Assembly (NCBI RefSeq): GCF_020176955.2
Contig: NZ_JAIUCZ020000004.1
Coordinates: 558,001-622,000 of the forward strand
Source: Nocardia sp. alder85J
Lineage (GTDB): Bacteria > Actinomycetota > Actinomycetes > Mycobacteriales > Mycobacteriaceae
Reading direction: 5' to 3'
Length of the DNA stretch: 64,000 bases
A program made the translations under genes and the position numbers. Under the pieces are notes generated by a model. That model searched no databases. It was not told the DNA's origin and worked only from the letters and a program-made list of their open reading frames with translations. Positions 44,676 through 53,604 of the stretch are shown piece by piece. The first letter of the stretch is position 1, and each line of letters starts with the position of its first letter.

Positions 44676-44705
44676 ACTGTAGCCGCATTAAGAACGATCG
44701 GTCAA
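44676..44705 (-). promoter_or_regulatory. TetR promoter with overlapping operator
   Basis: Minus strand: TTGACC (44705-44700), 18 nt, TACAGT (44681-44676), 6 nt, ATG. The near-palindrome GAACGATCGGTC (44692-44703, core CGATCG) overlaps the -35. Confidence 0.7.
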
Positions 44706-44767
44706 AATAAGTCGGCGAACAGAAGCACGGCGGCACCGCGTCCGAACTCGCCGGTCGTCGGGGTGGC

Positions 44768-46336
44768 TCACGCTGCCGGGCAGCGGGTTCCGGCCGGGGG
44801 GACGGTGAGGTCGATCAGGTAGCGGTCGCCGGCGGTGGTGGTGCACGCGGTGCGGCCGTAGATGCCGTGGCCCCAGCCGTCGTAGGTCAGCAGGGTCGCA
44901 CCCGGGGTGTGGGCGGTGACGGCGGTGGCCCATTCGTAGGGGGTGGCGGGGTCGTGGATGCCGTTCAGTACCAGGATCGGCGGGGTGCCGGTGAGGTGCG
45001 GCCGATGTGGCGGATTCGCCGGGGGGACCGGCCATCCGGAGCAGACGGACGCGGCTGCCCAGGCGAAGTGTGCGCGCAGAGCGCCGGCGTCCTGGTTCTG
45101 CTCACGCCACAGCCGTTCCCAGGTGCTCTGGCCGGGGATGTCGAAACGCCAGTCGGAACAGGTGATGTACGCCGGTGACGACGCCGGTACCCCGGTCGGG
45201 AGCGGCGGTGCGACAAGGGGTTCGGGTGAGTCCGGGCTGTCGGCCAGGGCGCGCAGGTCGGTGCCGAGGGCGGCCCAGTCGGGCTGGTAGAGCCGGGCGG
45301 TCACCGCCTGGCTGAGTCCGAGCGCGTCCAGCGGCCGGTCCGGCGCCGCCGGATCGCGCAGGGTGCCGCGCTCGGCCCGGCGGAACAGGTCCGTGTAGCG
45401 GGCCGGGACGTTCGTGCCGTGCAGTGCGCAGGCCGGCGTGCGGTCGCACCAGGACACGAATCCGGCGAAGGTGTCCCGCCCGGCCCGCGCTTCCGAGGCC
45501 AGGAACGCGGCACCGTCCAGGCTGTGATCGTCGACGCTGTCCAGGATCAGCGCCCGCACCCGATCGCCGAACCGCTCGGCGTAGGACTGGCCGATCATGG
45601 TGCCGTACGAGCGGCCGTAGAGGCTGATCCGCGGTTCGCCCAGCGCCTTTCGCAGCGCGTCGACATCACCGGCGACGGTCGCGCTGTCGAGGTGGTCGGC
45701 CACCGGTCCGGTGAAACGCCGGCAGCTGTCGGCGAGTTGCCGTGCGTAGGAATGGATTTGCGCGATCGACCCACCCGCGTCGGGTACCAGGTCCGGCCAT
45801 CGGGTCAGTCCCGCGTCACATCGCAGCGGGCTGCTGCGTCCCACCCCGCGTGGATCGAAGCCGACGATGTCGAAGCGCTCGTGCAACTCGGGGGAGAAGC
45901 GGTCACCGTGCAACAGCGTGTCGACACCCGAAGTGCCCGGACCACCGGGCAATTCGATCAGCGTGCCGATCCGATCGCCGCGCGCCCGCACCCGCGCCAC
46001 CGCCATCCCGATCGTCTCGCCCCCGGGCTGCCCCGGATCGACGGGCACCGGCACCGTCGCGCACTCGGCCGCGGCATTCTCCGGGCACGGCTGCCACGCC
46101 GGACCATCCGCCGCCGCGGATCCACCGACCACCACCGTCACCCCGGCCACGAGCATCGCCACGATGGTCGCGCGCAACACGCTGGCCGGCCGAAATACGG
46201 TGGTACGGAGCAATACTGCCGTGTCGTCCGGTGCGGCGTCGAAGCGGATTCGATGGCGGAACGAGATGTCGGCGCGGCGGGCCGTACCGGCGGGTGGTGT
46301 GGTTGTGGCCGGTGGCGTGGCGGGGCGCGACTGCAT
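44768..46336 (-). CDS. Exported alpha/beta-hydrolase, tripeptidyl aminopeptidase-like
   Basis: A 522-residue protein with a long N-terminal region, a hydrophobic export segment (LRATIVAMLVAGVTVVVGG) and a mature part starting near ADGPAWQPCP. Oxyanion region ELPGGPGTSG; nucleophile elbow GRSYGT; acid in LNGIHDPATPY; His in DGWGHGIY. The C-terminal TAP-type segment and paired cysteines fit the Streptomyces SlpD/SlpE and mycobacterial CaeA/Hip1 group of surface peptidases, which remove short N-terminal peptides. ATG 46336 gives an unusually long, partly unstructured lead before the signal segment; a later start is possible. Nothing nearby indicates its substrate. Confidence 0.88.
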   Translation of the reverse strand: MQSRPATPPATTTPPAGTARRADISFRHRIRFDAAPDDTAVLLRTTVFRPASVLRATIVAMLVAGVTVVVGGSAAADGPAWQPCPENAAAECATVPVPVDPGQPGGETIGMAVARVRARGDRIGTLIELPGGPGTSGVDTLLHGDRFSPELHERFDIVGFDPRGVGRSSPLRCDAGLTRWPDLVPDAGGSIAQIHSYARQLADSCRRFTGPVADHLDSATVAGDVDALRKALGEPRISLYGRSYGTMIGQSYAERFGDRVRALILDSVDDHSLDGAAFLASEARAGRDTFAGFVSWCDRTPACALHGTNVPARYTDLFRRAERGTLRDPAAPDRPLDALGLSQAVTARLYQPDWAALGTDLRALADSPDSPEPLVAPPLPTGVPASSPAYITCSDWRFDIPGQSTWERLWREQNQDAGALRAHFAWAAASVCSGWPVPPANPPHRPHLTGTPPILVLNGIHDPATPYEWATAVTAHTPGATLLTYDGWGHGIYGRTACTTTAGDRYLIDLTVPPAGTRCPAA

Positions 46337-46396
46337 GCCGTCGATCGTGGTGGGACGGGACCGAACCCGTGATCACCCGAGCGGGTGATTCCGGTG

Positions 46397-47266
46397 TCAC
46401 TCCGCAGTACTACCGGTCGCCGCGAAGTCGGGGCTGCCCGGCGTGTGCCGGTATCGTCCGGGCGCGACACCGTATTCACGCTTGAACGCCTTGGCGAAGG
46501 CGTATTCGGAGGTGTAGCCGACGTTTTCGGCGACCACGCGCAGGGTGTCGCCGGTGTCGCGGAGGCGGCGGGCCGCCAGGGTCATCCGCCAGCGGGTGAG
46601 GTAGGTCTGTGGGGCCAGGCCGACGGTGTCGGTGAAGCGCTGCGCGAAGGTCGAGCGCGACATGTTCACGCGAGCGCCGAGGGTGCGCACGGTCCAGGGG
46701 TGGGCCGGGTCCCGATGGATGGCTCGCAACACCGCGCCGAGGTCGGGATCGCGCAGGGCGGCTCCCCAGCCGGTGGGCTGTTCCTGTCCGTCGTACCAGG
46801 TCCGCAGTATGTAGAGCAGCAGGACCTCGAGCAGCGGGCCGACGGCGCCGGACTCGGGGGTGGTCTCGATCTCCCGGGCCAGCAGGTCGACGGCGGCGTC
46901 CAGCGGTGCGGGTGGCCGGGTACGGGCGGGCAGATGGATGACGGCCGGGAGTTCGGACAGCAGCGGGTGATGCCGGGAACGATCGAAACGATAAGCACCG
47001 CAGAGCAATACGGTCGAGGCGGCAGCGCCGGGTGCGGCGGCGATCGAGTGGGCGTCCCCGCGTGGCAGCAGTACCACGTCGCGGGGGCCGAGCAGCACCG
47101 GCTGCCCGCCGGTGGTCAGCAGCCGGGACGAGCCGCCCAGCACGATATGGAATCCCACCGCATCGGTCGCCTCGAACCGGTTGTCCCACGGCGTGCGCTG
47201 TTCGGTCCGGGACGCATGTGGCGCGCCGACGCGCAGTTCGGCGACCACATCGCTGAGAACATCCAT
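46397..47266 (-). CDS. AraC family transcriptional regulator (cupin type)
   Basis: A 289-residue protein: N-terminal cupin-like sensor (GFHIVLGGSSRLL, LLGPRDVVLLPRGDAHSI) and C-terminal double HTH (WTVRTLGARVNMSRSTFAQR, then LRVVAENVGYTSEYAFAKAF and YRH). It diverges from the saccharopine-dehydrogenase-like gene, separated by 149 nt, the usual layout for an AraC and its target. Ligand unknown. Confidence 0.92.
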   Translation of the reverse strand: MDVLSDVVAELRVGAPHASRTEQRTPWDNRFEATDAVGFHIVLGGSSRLLTTGGQPVLLGPRDVVLLPRGDAHSIAAAPGAAASTVLLCGAYRFDRSRHHPLLSELPAVIHLPARTRPPAPLDAAVDLLAREIETTPESGAVGPLLEVLLLYILRTWYDGQEQPTGWGAALRDPDLGAVLRAIHRDPAHPWTVRTLGARVNMSRSTFAQRFTDTVGLAPQTYLTRWRMTLAARRLRDTGDTLRVVAENVGYTSEYAFAKAFKREYGVAPGRYRHTPGSPDFAATGSTAE

Positions 47267-47415
47267 CGCACCACCCTGTTGCGCCGGGCGCCGGGCCCGG
47301 ACGATCGGACATCGGCCTCGGTACTTCGAACATCGCTGGTGGCCGGGCGTATTCCTAGCGTGGATCGGGAACCGGCAACCGCCGGTTCACGACATCCGAC
47401 TACGGAGTTCCTCTG

Positions 47416-48423
47416 ATGAAGATCGCGGTATACGGCGCCAGTGGATTCACCGGCGGCCTGGTGGTGGCCGAACTGATCCGGCGTGGGCGGCAGCCGGTCC
47501 TGGTGGGGCGCGACGAGATCCGGCTGCGTGCCGTCGCCGGTGGTGCCGAGGTGCGGGTGGCGGGCCTCGACGACATTCCCGCGCTGGCACGGGCATTCGA
47601 CGGGTGTGCGGCGGTGGTCAACTGCGCGGGGCCGTTCAGCCGATGGGGTGAACCGGTGATCCGGGCGGCCCTCGCCGCCGGCTGCCACTACGTCGACACC
47701 ACGGGCGAAATGCAGTATCTGCACGCGGTATTGAGCGATGTGGGCCCGGACGCCGAGCGGGCAGGGGTGACGGTGGTGCCCGGTCTGGCCGACGACGGCG
47801 GGCCCGGCGACCTGATCGCCCACCTGACCGCCGCTCGCGTGCCGGACGTGGCCGATCTGCTGATCGCCGACCTGCGCAGCGGCGGTGGCGCGTCGCGAGG
47901 CACCGCCCGGTCGATGGTGGCCGTCCTCGGCACCGGACCGCTCGAATACGCCGACGGCAACTGGCATCCGGCCGAGATGACTTCGGGTGCAACGATTCTC
48001 GTGCCGAGCGAATCGGATCCGGTGCCGGTGCAGAGCTTCGCGCTGCCCGGAGTCGCCACCATCCCCCGGCATGTGGCCGCGGGCCGGGTACGCAGCGCGA
48101 TCCGTGCCGAGACCGCCGCGATGTTCGCCGGGCTGACCGCGGACATCGTCGAATCGGTCCCGGAGGTGGTCGACGCCGAACTGCGCGCGGCGGGCCGCTG
48201 GCTCATGCTGGCGGAGGCCACCGCCGGCGACGGCGCCAGGGCGCGTGGCTGGGTCACCGGCCCCGACTCCTACGGCCTCACGGCGGTGATCGCGGTCGAG
48301 GGCGCGCTGCGCCTGGCTGCGGGCGGGTCACCGGCCGGCGCGCTGCCTCCGGCCCTGGCGTTCGAGCCCGCGGATTTCCTCGACTTCCTCACCGCGTACG
48401 GGGTGACCTGGAAGGTCGAGTGA
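47416..48423 (+). CDS. Saccharopine dehydrogenase-like NAD(P)-binding oxidoreductase
   Basis: A 335-residue protein with an N-terminal Rossmann fold (YGASGFTGGLVVAELIRRG; VLVGRD; VVNCAGPFSRWGEPVIRAA; YVDTTGE). This is the pattern of saccharopine-dehydrogenase-like proteins that includes the mycobacterial trans-acting enoyl reductases. The substrate cannot be deduced. GGAG lies 8 nt before the ATG. It is divergent from an AraC regulator that probably controls it, and convergent with MerR across a small hairpin. Confidence 0.87.
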   Translation: MKIAVYGASGFTGGLVVAELIRRGRQPVLVGRDEIRLRAVAGGAEVRVAGLDDIPALARAFDGCAAVVNCAGPFSRWGEPVIRAALAAGCHYVDTTGEMQYLHAVLSDVGPDAERAGVTVVPGLADDGGPGDLIAHLTAARVPDVADLLIADLRSGGGASRGTARSMVAVLGTGPLEYADGNWHPAEMTSGATILVPSESDPVPVQSFALPGVATIPRHVAAGRVRSAIRAETAAMFAGLTADIVESVPEVVDAELRAAGRWLMLAEATAGDGARARGWVTGPDSYGLTAVIAVEGALRLAAGGSPAGALPPALAFEPADFLDFLTAYGVTWKVE

Positions 48424-48433
48424 CGCTCGAATT

Positions 48434-48450
48434 CCGTTCTCGGCGAACGG
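48434..48450. terminator. Short bidirectional hairpin between convergent genes
   Basis: CCGTTC/GAACGG with a 5-nt loop lies in the 29-nt space between the two convergent stops. Confidence 0.45.
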
Positions 48451-48452
48451 CA

Positions 48453-48821
48453 TCAGACCTGTGTGCAGCTGCGCAGCGACTCCAGGTAGCCGGTCATCGC
48501 GTCGCGATTGCGGGTGAGCAGTTCGATCCGCTGGGTGAGGCGATCGCGCTGCTGCTCCAGGGTTTCGATGATCTCCGGTGAGGCGTCGGCGAAATGGATG
48601 TCGGCGGGATCGTCGAGACAGGGCAGGATCTGCTTGATCAGCCGGGTCGGCAGCCCGGCCTCCAGCAGGCCGCGGATGTGCGTGATCTGATCGACGAGGC
48701 GCTCGTCGTAGTCGCGATATCCGTTGGGGGAGCGCCCGACCCGGATCAGGCCCTGCTCCTCGTAGTACCGCAGCAGCCGGGCCGGGGTGCCGGTGCGCTC
48801 CGCCAGTTCGCCGATCCGCAT
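48453..48821 (-). CDS. MerR family transcriptional regulator
   Basis: A 122-residue protein with the N-terminal MerR HTH (MRIGELAERTGTPARLLRYY, EEQGLI..RSPNGYRDYDE) and a coiled-coil dimer helix (ETLEQQRDRLTQRIELLTRNRDAM). Only two cysteines occur (PCLDD, SCTQV) and no metal-binding or SoxR cluster is seen; the effector is probably organic. It diverges from the deacetylase gene. A perfect 9-bp inverted repeat behind a TTGACC -35 in the shared region fits a MerR-controlled promoter. Confidence 0.92.
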   Translation of the reverse strand: MRIGELAERTGTPARLLRYYEEQGLIRVGRSPNGYRDYDERLVDQITHIRGLLEAGLPTRLIKQILPCLDDPADIHFADASPEIIETLEQQRDRLTQRIELLTRNRDAMTGYLESLRSCTQV

Positions 48822-48847
48822 ATGTCCTACCTCACAGGTACTCTCGG

Positions 48848-48880
48848 TTGACCTTCACATCTGTGTGAAGGTTCCAGGAT
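48848..48880 (+). promoter_or_regulatory. MerR-type promoter/operator for the deacetylase gene
   Basis: The -35 TTGACC (48848-48853) is followed by an inverted repeat with arms ACCTTCACA (48851-48859) and TGTGAAGGT (48864-48872). The -10-like CAGGAT (48875-48880) lies 6 nt before GTG 48887. The spacer is 21 nt, longer than normal, as MerR promoters require for DNA twisting (usually 19-20). Confidence 0.68.
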
Positions 48881-48886
48881 AGCGGC

Positions 48887-49759
48887 GTGAGCACCGACAT
48901 CACCCTCTTCGACTACAGCCCCATCACCGAACGCGCGCCGATCCACTGGCCCGGCGGCAAGCGGGTCGCCTGCTACGTGGGCCTGAACATCGAGCACTTC
49001 TACGCCGATCTGCCCGGCACCGCGACCTACGAGGGCACCGCCGCGCTGACCCCGGACCCGCTGAACTACGGCTGGCGCGACTACGGGCCCCGGGTGGGCA
49101 TCTGGCGGCAGCTCGAACTGCTCGACAAATACGGTATCCGGGCCAGTGCCCTCCTGAATTCCGATGTGGCCGAACGGTATCCGCAGATCATCGCGGCCGG
49201 GAAGGCGCGCGGCTGGGCCTGGCTGGCGCACGGCAGCAGCAACAGCCACCTGCACAGCGGCCTGTCGCCCGAGCAGGAGCGAATCGTGTTGCGCGACATC
49301 GTCACCACCCTGGAGAAGGCCACCGGCGTGCGCCCGCGCGGCTGGATGGGCCCCGGCCTCACCGAAACCTTCCACACCGCCGAACTGCTCGCCGAACTCG
49401 GACTGAGCTACACCCTGGACTGGACCAACGACGATCAGCCCTACCGGCTGACCGTGCCGGGGATGCTGAGCCTGCCGTATTCGGTGGAGCTCAACGACAT
49501 CGGCGTCTTCGTCACCAAGGGGCTGACCGGTCCCGACTTCGTCGCGATGGTGCGCGATCAACTGGACCAGCTGTACGCGGACGCCGCCGGCAGCGGCCGG
49601 GTGATGGCGCTGGCACTGCACCCGTTCGTCACCGGCCAGCCGTTCCGGCACCGTTACCTGGACGAGGCGCTGGACTACGTCGCGAATCATCCCGGCGTAT
49701 GGCTCACCACCAGCGACGACATCGCCGACCACTATCTGCGCACCACCGCCGGCGCCTGA
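48887..49759 (+). CDS. Polysaccharide deacetylase (NodB/PuuE-like) family protein
   Basis: A 290-residue protein of the NodB-homology class closest to PuuE/allantoinase-like members: WPGGKRVACYVGLNIEHF, YGWRDYGPRVGIWRQLELLDKYGIRASALLNSDV, HGSSNSH, GWMGPGLTET and LALHPFVTGQPFR. These enzymes hydrolyse C-N bonds of N-acyl or ureide substrates with a metal. GTG 48887 follows a CAGGAT box by 6 nt (leaderless). It is divergently arranged with a MerR regulator that probably activates it. Substrate not assignable. Confidence 0.88.
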   Translation: MSTDITLFDYSPITERAPIHWPGGKRVACYVGLNIEHFYADLPGTATYEGTAALTPDPLNYGWRDYGPRVGIWRQLELLDKYGIRASALLNSDVAERYPQIIAAGKARGWAWLAHGSSNSHLHSGLSPEQERIVLRDIVTTLEKATGVRPRGWMGPGLTETFHTAELLAELGLSYTLDWTNDDQPYRLTVPGMLSLPYSVELNDIGVFVTKGLTGPDFVAMVRDQLDQLYADAAGSGRVMALALHPFVTGQPFRHRYLDEALDYVANHPGVWLTTSDDIADHYLRTTAGA

Positions 49760-49828
49760 GGCGATCCGGCTCGCGGTGCGGTCCGTGGCTACCGAGAACG
49801 CCGGGGCCGGTCCCCGATACTGATGCCC

Positions 49829-50788
49829 ATGGGACACCGGCGACGGGATGCGGGCGCGCTGAACTCCGAGAACGTGTCGTTCGACAGCGACGGCTGCCGG
49901 TTGGCCGGTACCTTCGCACCCGTCGCGGATCCGGTCGCGGCCGCGCTGCTGTTACCCGGATCCGGACGGGTGGACCGCGACTCGAATCTGCGCTGGCTGC
50001 GCTTGGACCTGACCCGGATACTGGCCGAAACCCTTGCCCCGCTGGGTGTCTCGACCCTGCGCTACGACAAGCGCGGGGTCGGCGCCAGCGCCGGCGACTA
50101 CCTGTCCACCGGATTCGGCCGCCGCCGCGACGACGCGCGGGCGGCGGTGGACTGGCTGGCGAATCGGCTGCCCGGCGTCCCGCTGCTGGTGGTCGGGCAC
50201 AGCGAGGGCGGTATGCACGCGATCGAACTGGCCGCCGACGGGACGGTGGCCGGTGCGGTACTGCTCAGCGCCGCCGCCCGGCCCGGCGAGCAGGTGTTGC
50301 AGTGGCAGGCGGCCGCGCTGCTGAGCACCCTGCCCGGCTGGCTGACCGCGGGACTGCGGCTGGCCCGCATCGACTCGCCGGCCGGGCAGCGCAAGCGGCT
50401 GGACCGGATCCGGCGCTCCGGGGCGGACGTGCAGCGGATGCGGGGGGTCCGGGTGAACGCCCGCTGGCTGCGCGAGTTCGCCGCCTACGATCCGGCGCCC
50501 GCGCTGCGCCGGATCACCGTGCCGGTGCTGGCGATCACCGGCGGGCACGACCTGCAGGTGCCGCCGGAGGACGTGGAGGTGATGGGCCGGTTGGTCCGCG
50601 GCCCGTTCGACGGACGCGTCGTCGGCGACCTCGGCCACCTGCTGCGGCCGGATCCCGACCGGCTCGGGATGCGCGACTATCGGCGCGCGGTGCGCCGGCC
50701 GATCGCCCCCGCGGTGCTGGATTCGATCGCGGACTGGGTTGCCGCACATTGGCCGTCCACCGGCCGCCGGGCCTGCGCGGGGGACTGA
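49829..50788 (+). CDS. Alpha/beta hydrolase (serine esterase-like)
   Basis: A 319-residue hydrolase: LLLPGSGRVDRD oxyanion strand, LRYDKRGVGAS, nucleophile elbow VGHSEGG, TGGHDLQVPPEDV for the acid, and GDLGHLLRPD for the His. No signal peptide is seen, so it is probably cytosolic. ATG 49829 is preferred to ATG 49823 because GATACT lies 7 nt upstream of it. The gene is between the deacetylase and a GntR regulator, both in the same direction, but with its own promoter. Confidence 0.88.
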   Translation: MGHRRRDAGALNSENVSFDSDGCRLAGTFAPVADPVAAALLLPGSGRVDRDSNLRWLRLDLTRILAETLAPLGVSTLRYDKRGVGASAGDYLSTGFGRRRDDARAAVDWLANRLPGVPLLVVGHSEGGMHAIELAADGTVAGAVLLSAAARPGEQVLQWQAAALLSTLPGWLTAGLRLARIDSPAGQRKRLDRIRRSGADVQRMRGVRVNARWLREFAAYDPAPALRRITVPVLAITGGHDLQVPPEDVEVMGRLVRGPFDGRVVGDLGHLLRPDPDRLGMRDYRRAVRRPIAPAVLDSIADWVAAHWPSTGRRACAGD

Positions 50789-50836
50789 GCCGGGCAGAGG
50801 GCCGCATGCCGGACGTTTACAGTCATCGGCAGGCAT

Positions 50837-51559
50837 GTGTTCACGTCCTCGAAAGGTAAGCGGGATTTGTCGGTCACGGACGACGCGATTACGAAGATCA
50901 AGGCGATGATCGTCACGGGCGAGCTGCGGCCCGGTTCGAGGCTGCCCCGCGAGGCCGACCTGGCCGCTGAACTGGGGGTTTCCCGCAATTCGCTGCGGGA
51001 GGCGGTGCGGGCGCTGTCGCTGGTGCGCATCCTCGACGTGCGGCAGGGCGACGGCACCTATGTCTCCAGCCTGACCCCGGGCACCCTGCTGGACTCGATG
51101 GGTTTCCTGCTCGAATTCCATCAGCAGGATTCGGTGCTCGACATCCTCGGTGTGCGCCGCATCCTGGAACCGGAGGCCGCCGCGCTGGCGGCCCAGCGGA
51201 TGACCGGGGAACAGGTGCGGCGGTTGTCCGAACTCGTGCGGCCCGCCGGCGCCGGGGTCGCCGATCTGGTCGCGGCCGACCTCGCCTTCCACGCGGCCAT
51301 CGCGGCCGCCTCCGGGAACATGGTGCTGGCCTCTCTGCTGGATTCGATGTCGACGCCGACCATGCGGGCGGGGATCTGGCGCGGCATCGTCGCCGAGGAC
51401 ACCTTCGACCGCACCATCGCCGAGCATCGGGGCATCTGTGACGCGATCGCCGCTCGCGATCCACGGCTGGCCCACGCGCGAGCGTTGGCCCATGTGGCCG
51501 GGGTGATGGAGTGGTGCGCGCGGGCCGGCGCCGATCCGGCGCCGGGAGCCTCCGCATGA
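50837..51559 (+). CDS. GntR family (FadR/FCD subgroup) regulator
   Basis: A 240-residue protein with the GntR winged HTH (ITKIKAMIVTGELRPGSRLPREADLAAELGVSRNSLREAVRAL, residues about 18-60) and a helical FCD ligand domain (RRILEPEAAALAAQRM, FHAAIAAASGN, EHRGICDAIAARDPRLA). The two histidines in FHAAI and EHRGI fit a metal/carboxylate-binding FCD pocket, so an organic acid ligand is likely. GTG 50837 has no clear ribosome site; in-frame TTG 50867, preceded by GAAAGG, is an alternative. The target may be the acyltransferase gene downstream or itself. Confidence 0.9.
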   Translation: MFTSSKGKRDLSVTDDAITKIKAMIVTGELRPGSRLPREADLAAELGVSRNSLREAVRALSLVRILDVRQGDGTYVSSLTPGTLLDSMGFLLEFHQQDSVLDILGVRRILEPEAAALAAQRMTGEQVRRLSELVRPAGAGVADLVAADLAFHAAIAAASGNMVLASLLDSMSTPTMRAGIWRGIVAEDTFDRTIAEHRGICDAIAARDPRLAHARALAHVAGVMEWCARAGADPAPGASA

Positions 51560-51893
51560 TCGTTTGTTGAGCCCGGGGAGAGCGGGTAGCCCTCGAACAG
51601 GAGAAGTTCCGGCAGACTGCTCGGTCGCGCAGTTTTTACAAGCTGTTCGGTCGGACCACCGCGAAAAGAGGGGACCGACCAGTAGACTCCCTGGTAGCCA
51701 AGGCCCTCGAGAGTCGGCGTAGTCCGCGCAGTGCCGCCGGAGCCGATCGTTTCGCGCTCGTGCCGTGATGCACGCCAATCGTCAGTGGACGCCGCCGCCG
51801 GAGCGTCCGCCGATGGCGCCGGGGTCCAGCCCGCCCGCGGGAAGTCGTCGTCGGCCGGGTCGGCGGGAGGCGTCGAACTTCCCGGGAGAACCG
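51560..51893. promoter_or_regulatory. 334-bp region before the acyltransferase gene
   Basis: No gene is supported. It contains an interrupted inverted repeat GGTCGG...CCGACC (51649-51680) next to TAGACT (51683-51688), a possible promoter with operator for the acyltransferase gene. A short AT-rich stretch (51630-51640) precedes it. Confidence 0.35.
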
Positions 51894-53462
51894 ATGCCTC
51901 GTGCCCCCTATCGTCCCCTCACAGATCAGCTGCCGCGCCTGCCGGCGAATCCGCTCGATGCCGTGAAAGATCAACTGTGGCAAGGGTTCCGGTTCATCCG
52001 CGGTGGCGAGGCGCCTGGCGGGCAGTCGGCCCCGGATTCGGCGGCGGATCCGGAAACCACTGCGGTACACCGGATCACGGCCGCCCGGACGACCGCCGCA
52101 CCGCGGCAGCTGACCTCGCTGGATCATCAACTGCTCGATGCCGACATCGCGACCACCCCACTGCACATCGGGGTGCTGGCCGTCCTCGACACGCCCGCAG
52201 CCGCGGCCCCGCTGACCGTGGCCGCGCTGCGGCAGTTGTTCGCCGCGCGACTGCATCTGGTTCCGGCGCTGCGCTGGCGGCTGCGGACCGTGCCGTTCGG
52301 CGTCGACCGGCCCTACTGGGAGGATTGCGCCACCGTCGATCTCGCCTGCCATGTGCGCGAGGTCCGGTTGCAGTCCGCCGATGAGGACGGGGACGAGGAA
52401 CTCGGCGAACTGATCGCCCGGCTGCACGAGGCGCCGCTGGATCGCGGCCGGCCGCTGTGGGAATGTGCGCTGGTGTCCGGCCTGCCCGGCGGCCGGCAGG
52501 CGCTGTACGCCAAGGTGCACCACGCCGTGATCGACGGGGTCTCGGCGGCGGAGGTGCTGGCGGCGATCTTCGACATCTCGCCGGAGTATCGCGAGTTGCA
52601 CGTGCCCGCCGAGGGCGTACGGCTGCACCACACGCCGGGCGCGGTGGAGATGATCGCGCGCAGCGTCGGCACCGTGGTCGGCCGGCAGACCGAGCGGGTG
52701 CGGACCCCGGCCCGGGTGGCGCCCACGCTGTGGCGCGCGCTGGCGGATCTGCGCAAGAAGCATCCGGAGGTGCCGTTCAACGCCACCAACACCGCGCGCC
52801 GCAGCGTCGCCTACACCTCGCTGCCGCTGGCGCCGCTGAAGGAGATCAAGCGCAGCGTCGACGGCACGATCAACGACGTGGTGATGGCGTTGTGCACCTC
52901 GGCGCTGCGGCGCTGGCTCGCCGACCACGACGTGGACACCGGCACACCGCTGCTGGCCGCCGTGCCGGTGTCGGTGCGCACCACCGAACAACTCGGCACG
53001 GCGGGCAATCAGTTCTCGGTGATGTTGTGCGAGTTGCCGATCGGCGAACCGGATCCGCAGCATCGGCTGAAGTTGCTGCACGCCAACCTGCTGGAGGCGA
53101 AGCAGAAGTTCCGGGCCGGGACGCCGACGGTGCTGCATCAGGCCGCCGGGCTACTGCCCTCGATCGCGCACGGCGCCGCCACCCGGGCACTGTTGCGGGT
53201 CGCCGCGCCCGCGCTGCCGCTGGCGAATCTGATCATCTCCAATGTGCCGGGCCCGCAACTGCCGTTGTACGCGGGCGGAATTCCGGTGCTGGCCAGCTAT
53301 CCCATCTCGGTGCTGACGGATCTGTCCGGCGGCCTGAACATCACGGCGATCTCCTACGACGGCCATCTGGATGTCGGCATCGTCGCCTGTGCCGACAGCG
53401 TGCCCGATGTGTGGGATCTGGCCCGCTATCTCCACCACGCCCTCGCGGAACTGCGGTACTGA
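51894..53462 (+). CDS. WS/DGAT family O-acyltransferase
   Basis: A 522-residue wax-ester synthase/diacylglycerol acyltransferase. Catalytic HHAVIDG at residues 209-215, then PFNATNT.RRSVAYTSLPL, NDVVMALCTSALRRWL and the C-terminal NLIISNVPGPQLPLYAGG block. It esterifies diacylglycerol or long-chain alcohols with acyl-CoA for storage lipid, typical of Nocardia and mycobacteria. The start at ATG 51894 (MPRAPYRPLTDQ) is chosen for GGGAG 6 nt upstream; the frame is open to 51765. A proline/alanine-rich segment (about residues 40-65) precedes the core. Confidence 0.93.
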   Translation: MPRAPYRPLTDQLPRLPANPLDAVKDQLWQGFRFIRGGEAPGGQSAPDSAADPETTAVHRITAARTTAAPRQLTSLDHQLLDADIATTPLHIGVLAVLDTPAAAAPLTVAALRQLFAARLHLVPALRWRLRTVPFGVDRPYWEDCATVDLACHVREVRLQSADEDGDEELGELIARLHEAPLDRGRPLWECALVSGLPGGRQALYAKVHHAVIDGVSAAEVLAAIFDISPEYRELHVPAEGVRLHHTPGAVEMIARSVGTVVGRQTERVRTPARVAPTLWRALADLRKKHPEVPFNATNTARRSVAYTSLPLAPLKEIKRSVDGTINDVVMALCTSALRRWLADHDVDTGTPLLAAVPVSVRTTEQLGTAGNQFSVMLCELPIGEPDPQHRLKLLHANLLEAKQKFRAGTPTVLHQAAGLLPSIAHGAATRALLRVAAPALPLANLIISNVPGPQLPLYAGGIPVLASYPISVLTDLSGGLNITAISYDGHLDVGIVACADSVPDVWDLARYLHHALAELRY

Positions 53463-53604
53463 GCCGATCGTCCCGCTGTGGCCGATCGGCAATCGACCGG
53501 CAATCCCAGGCAATGTTGCCGCAACAGGAGAGCAACAGATCGGAAATCGATCCCTGATCAGATGGGGCGAATCTGCGCCACCGGATCCTCGGAAGGGAGT
53601 GTCG

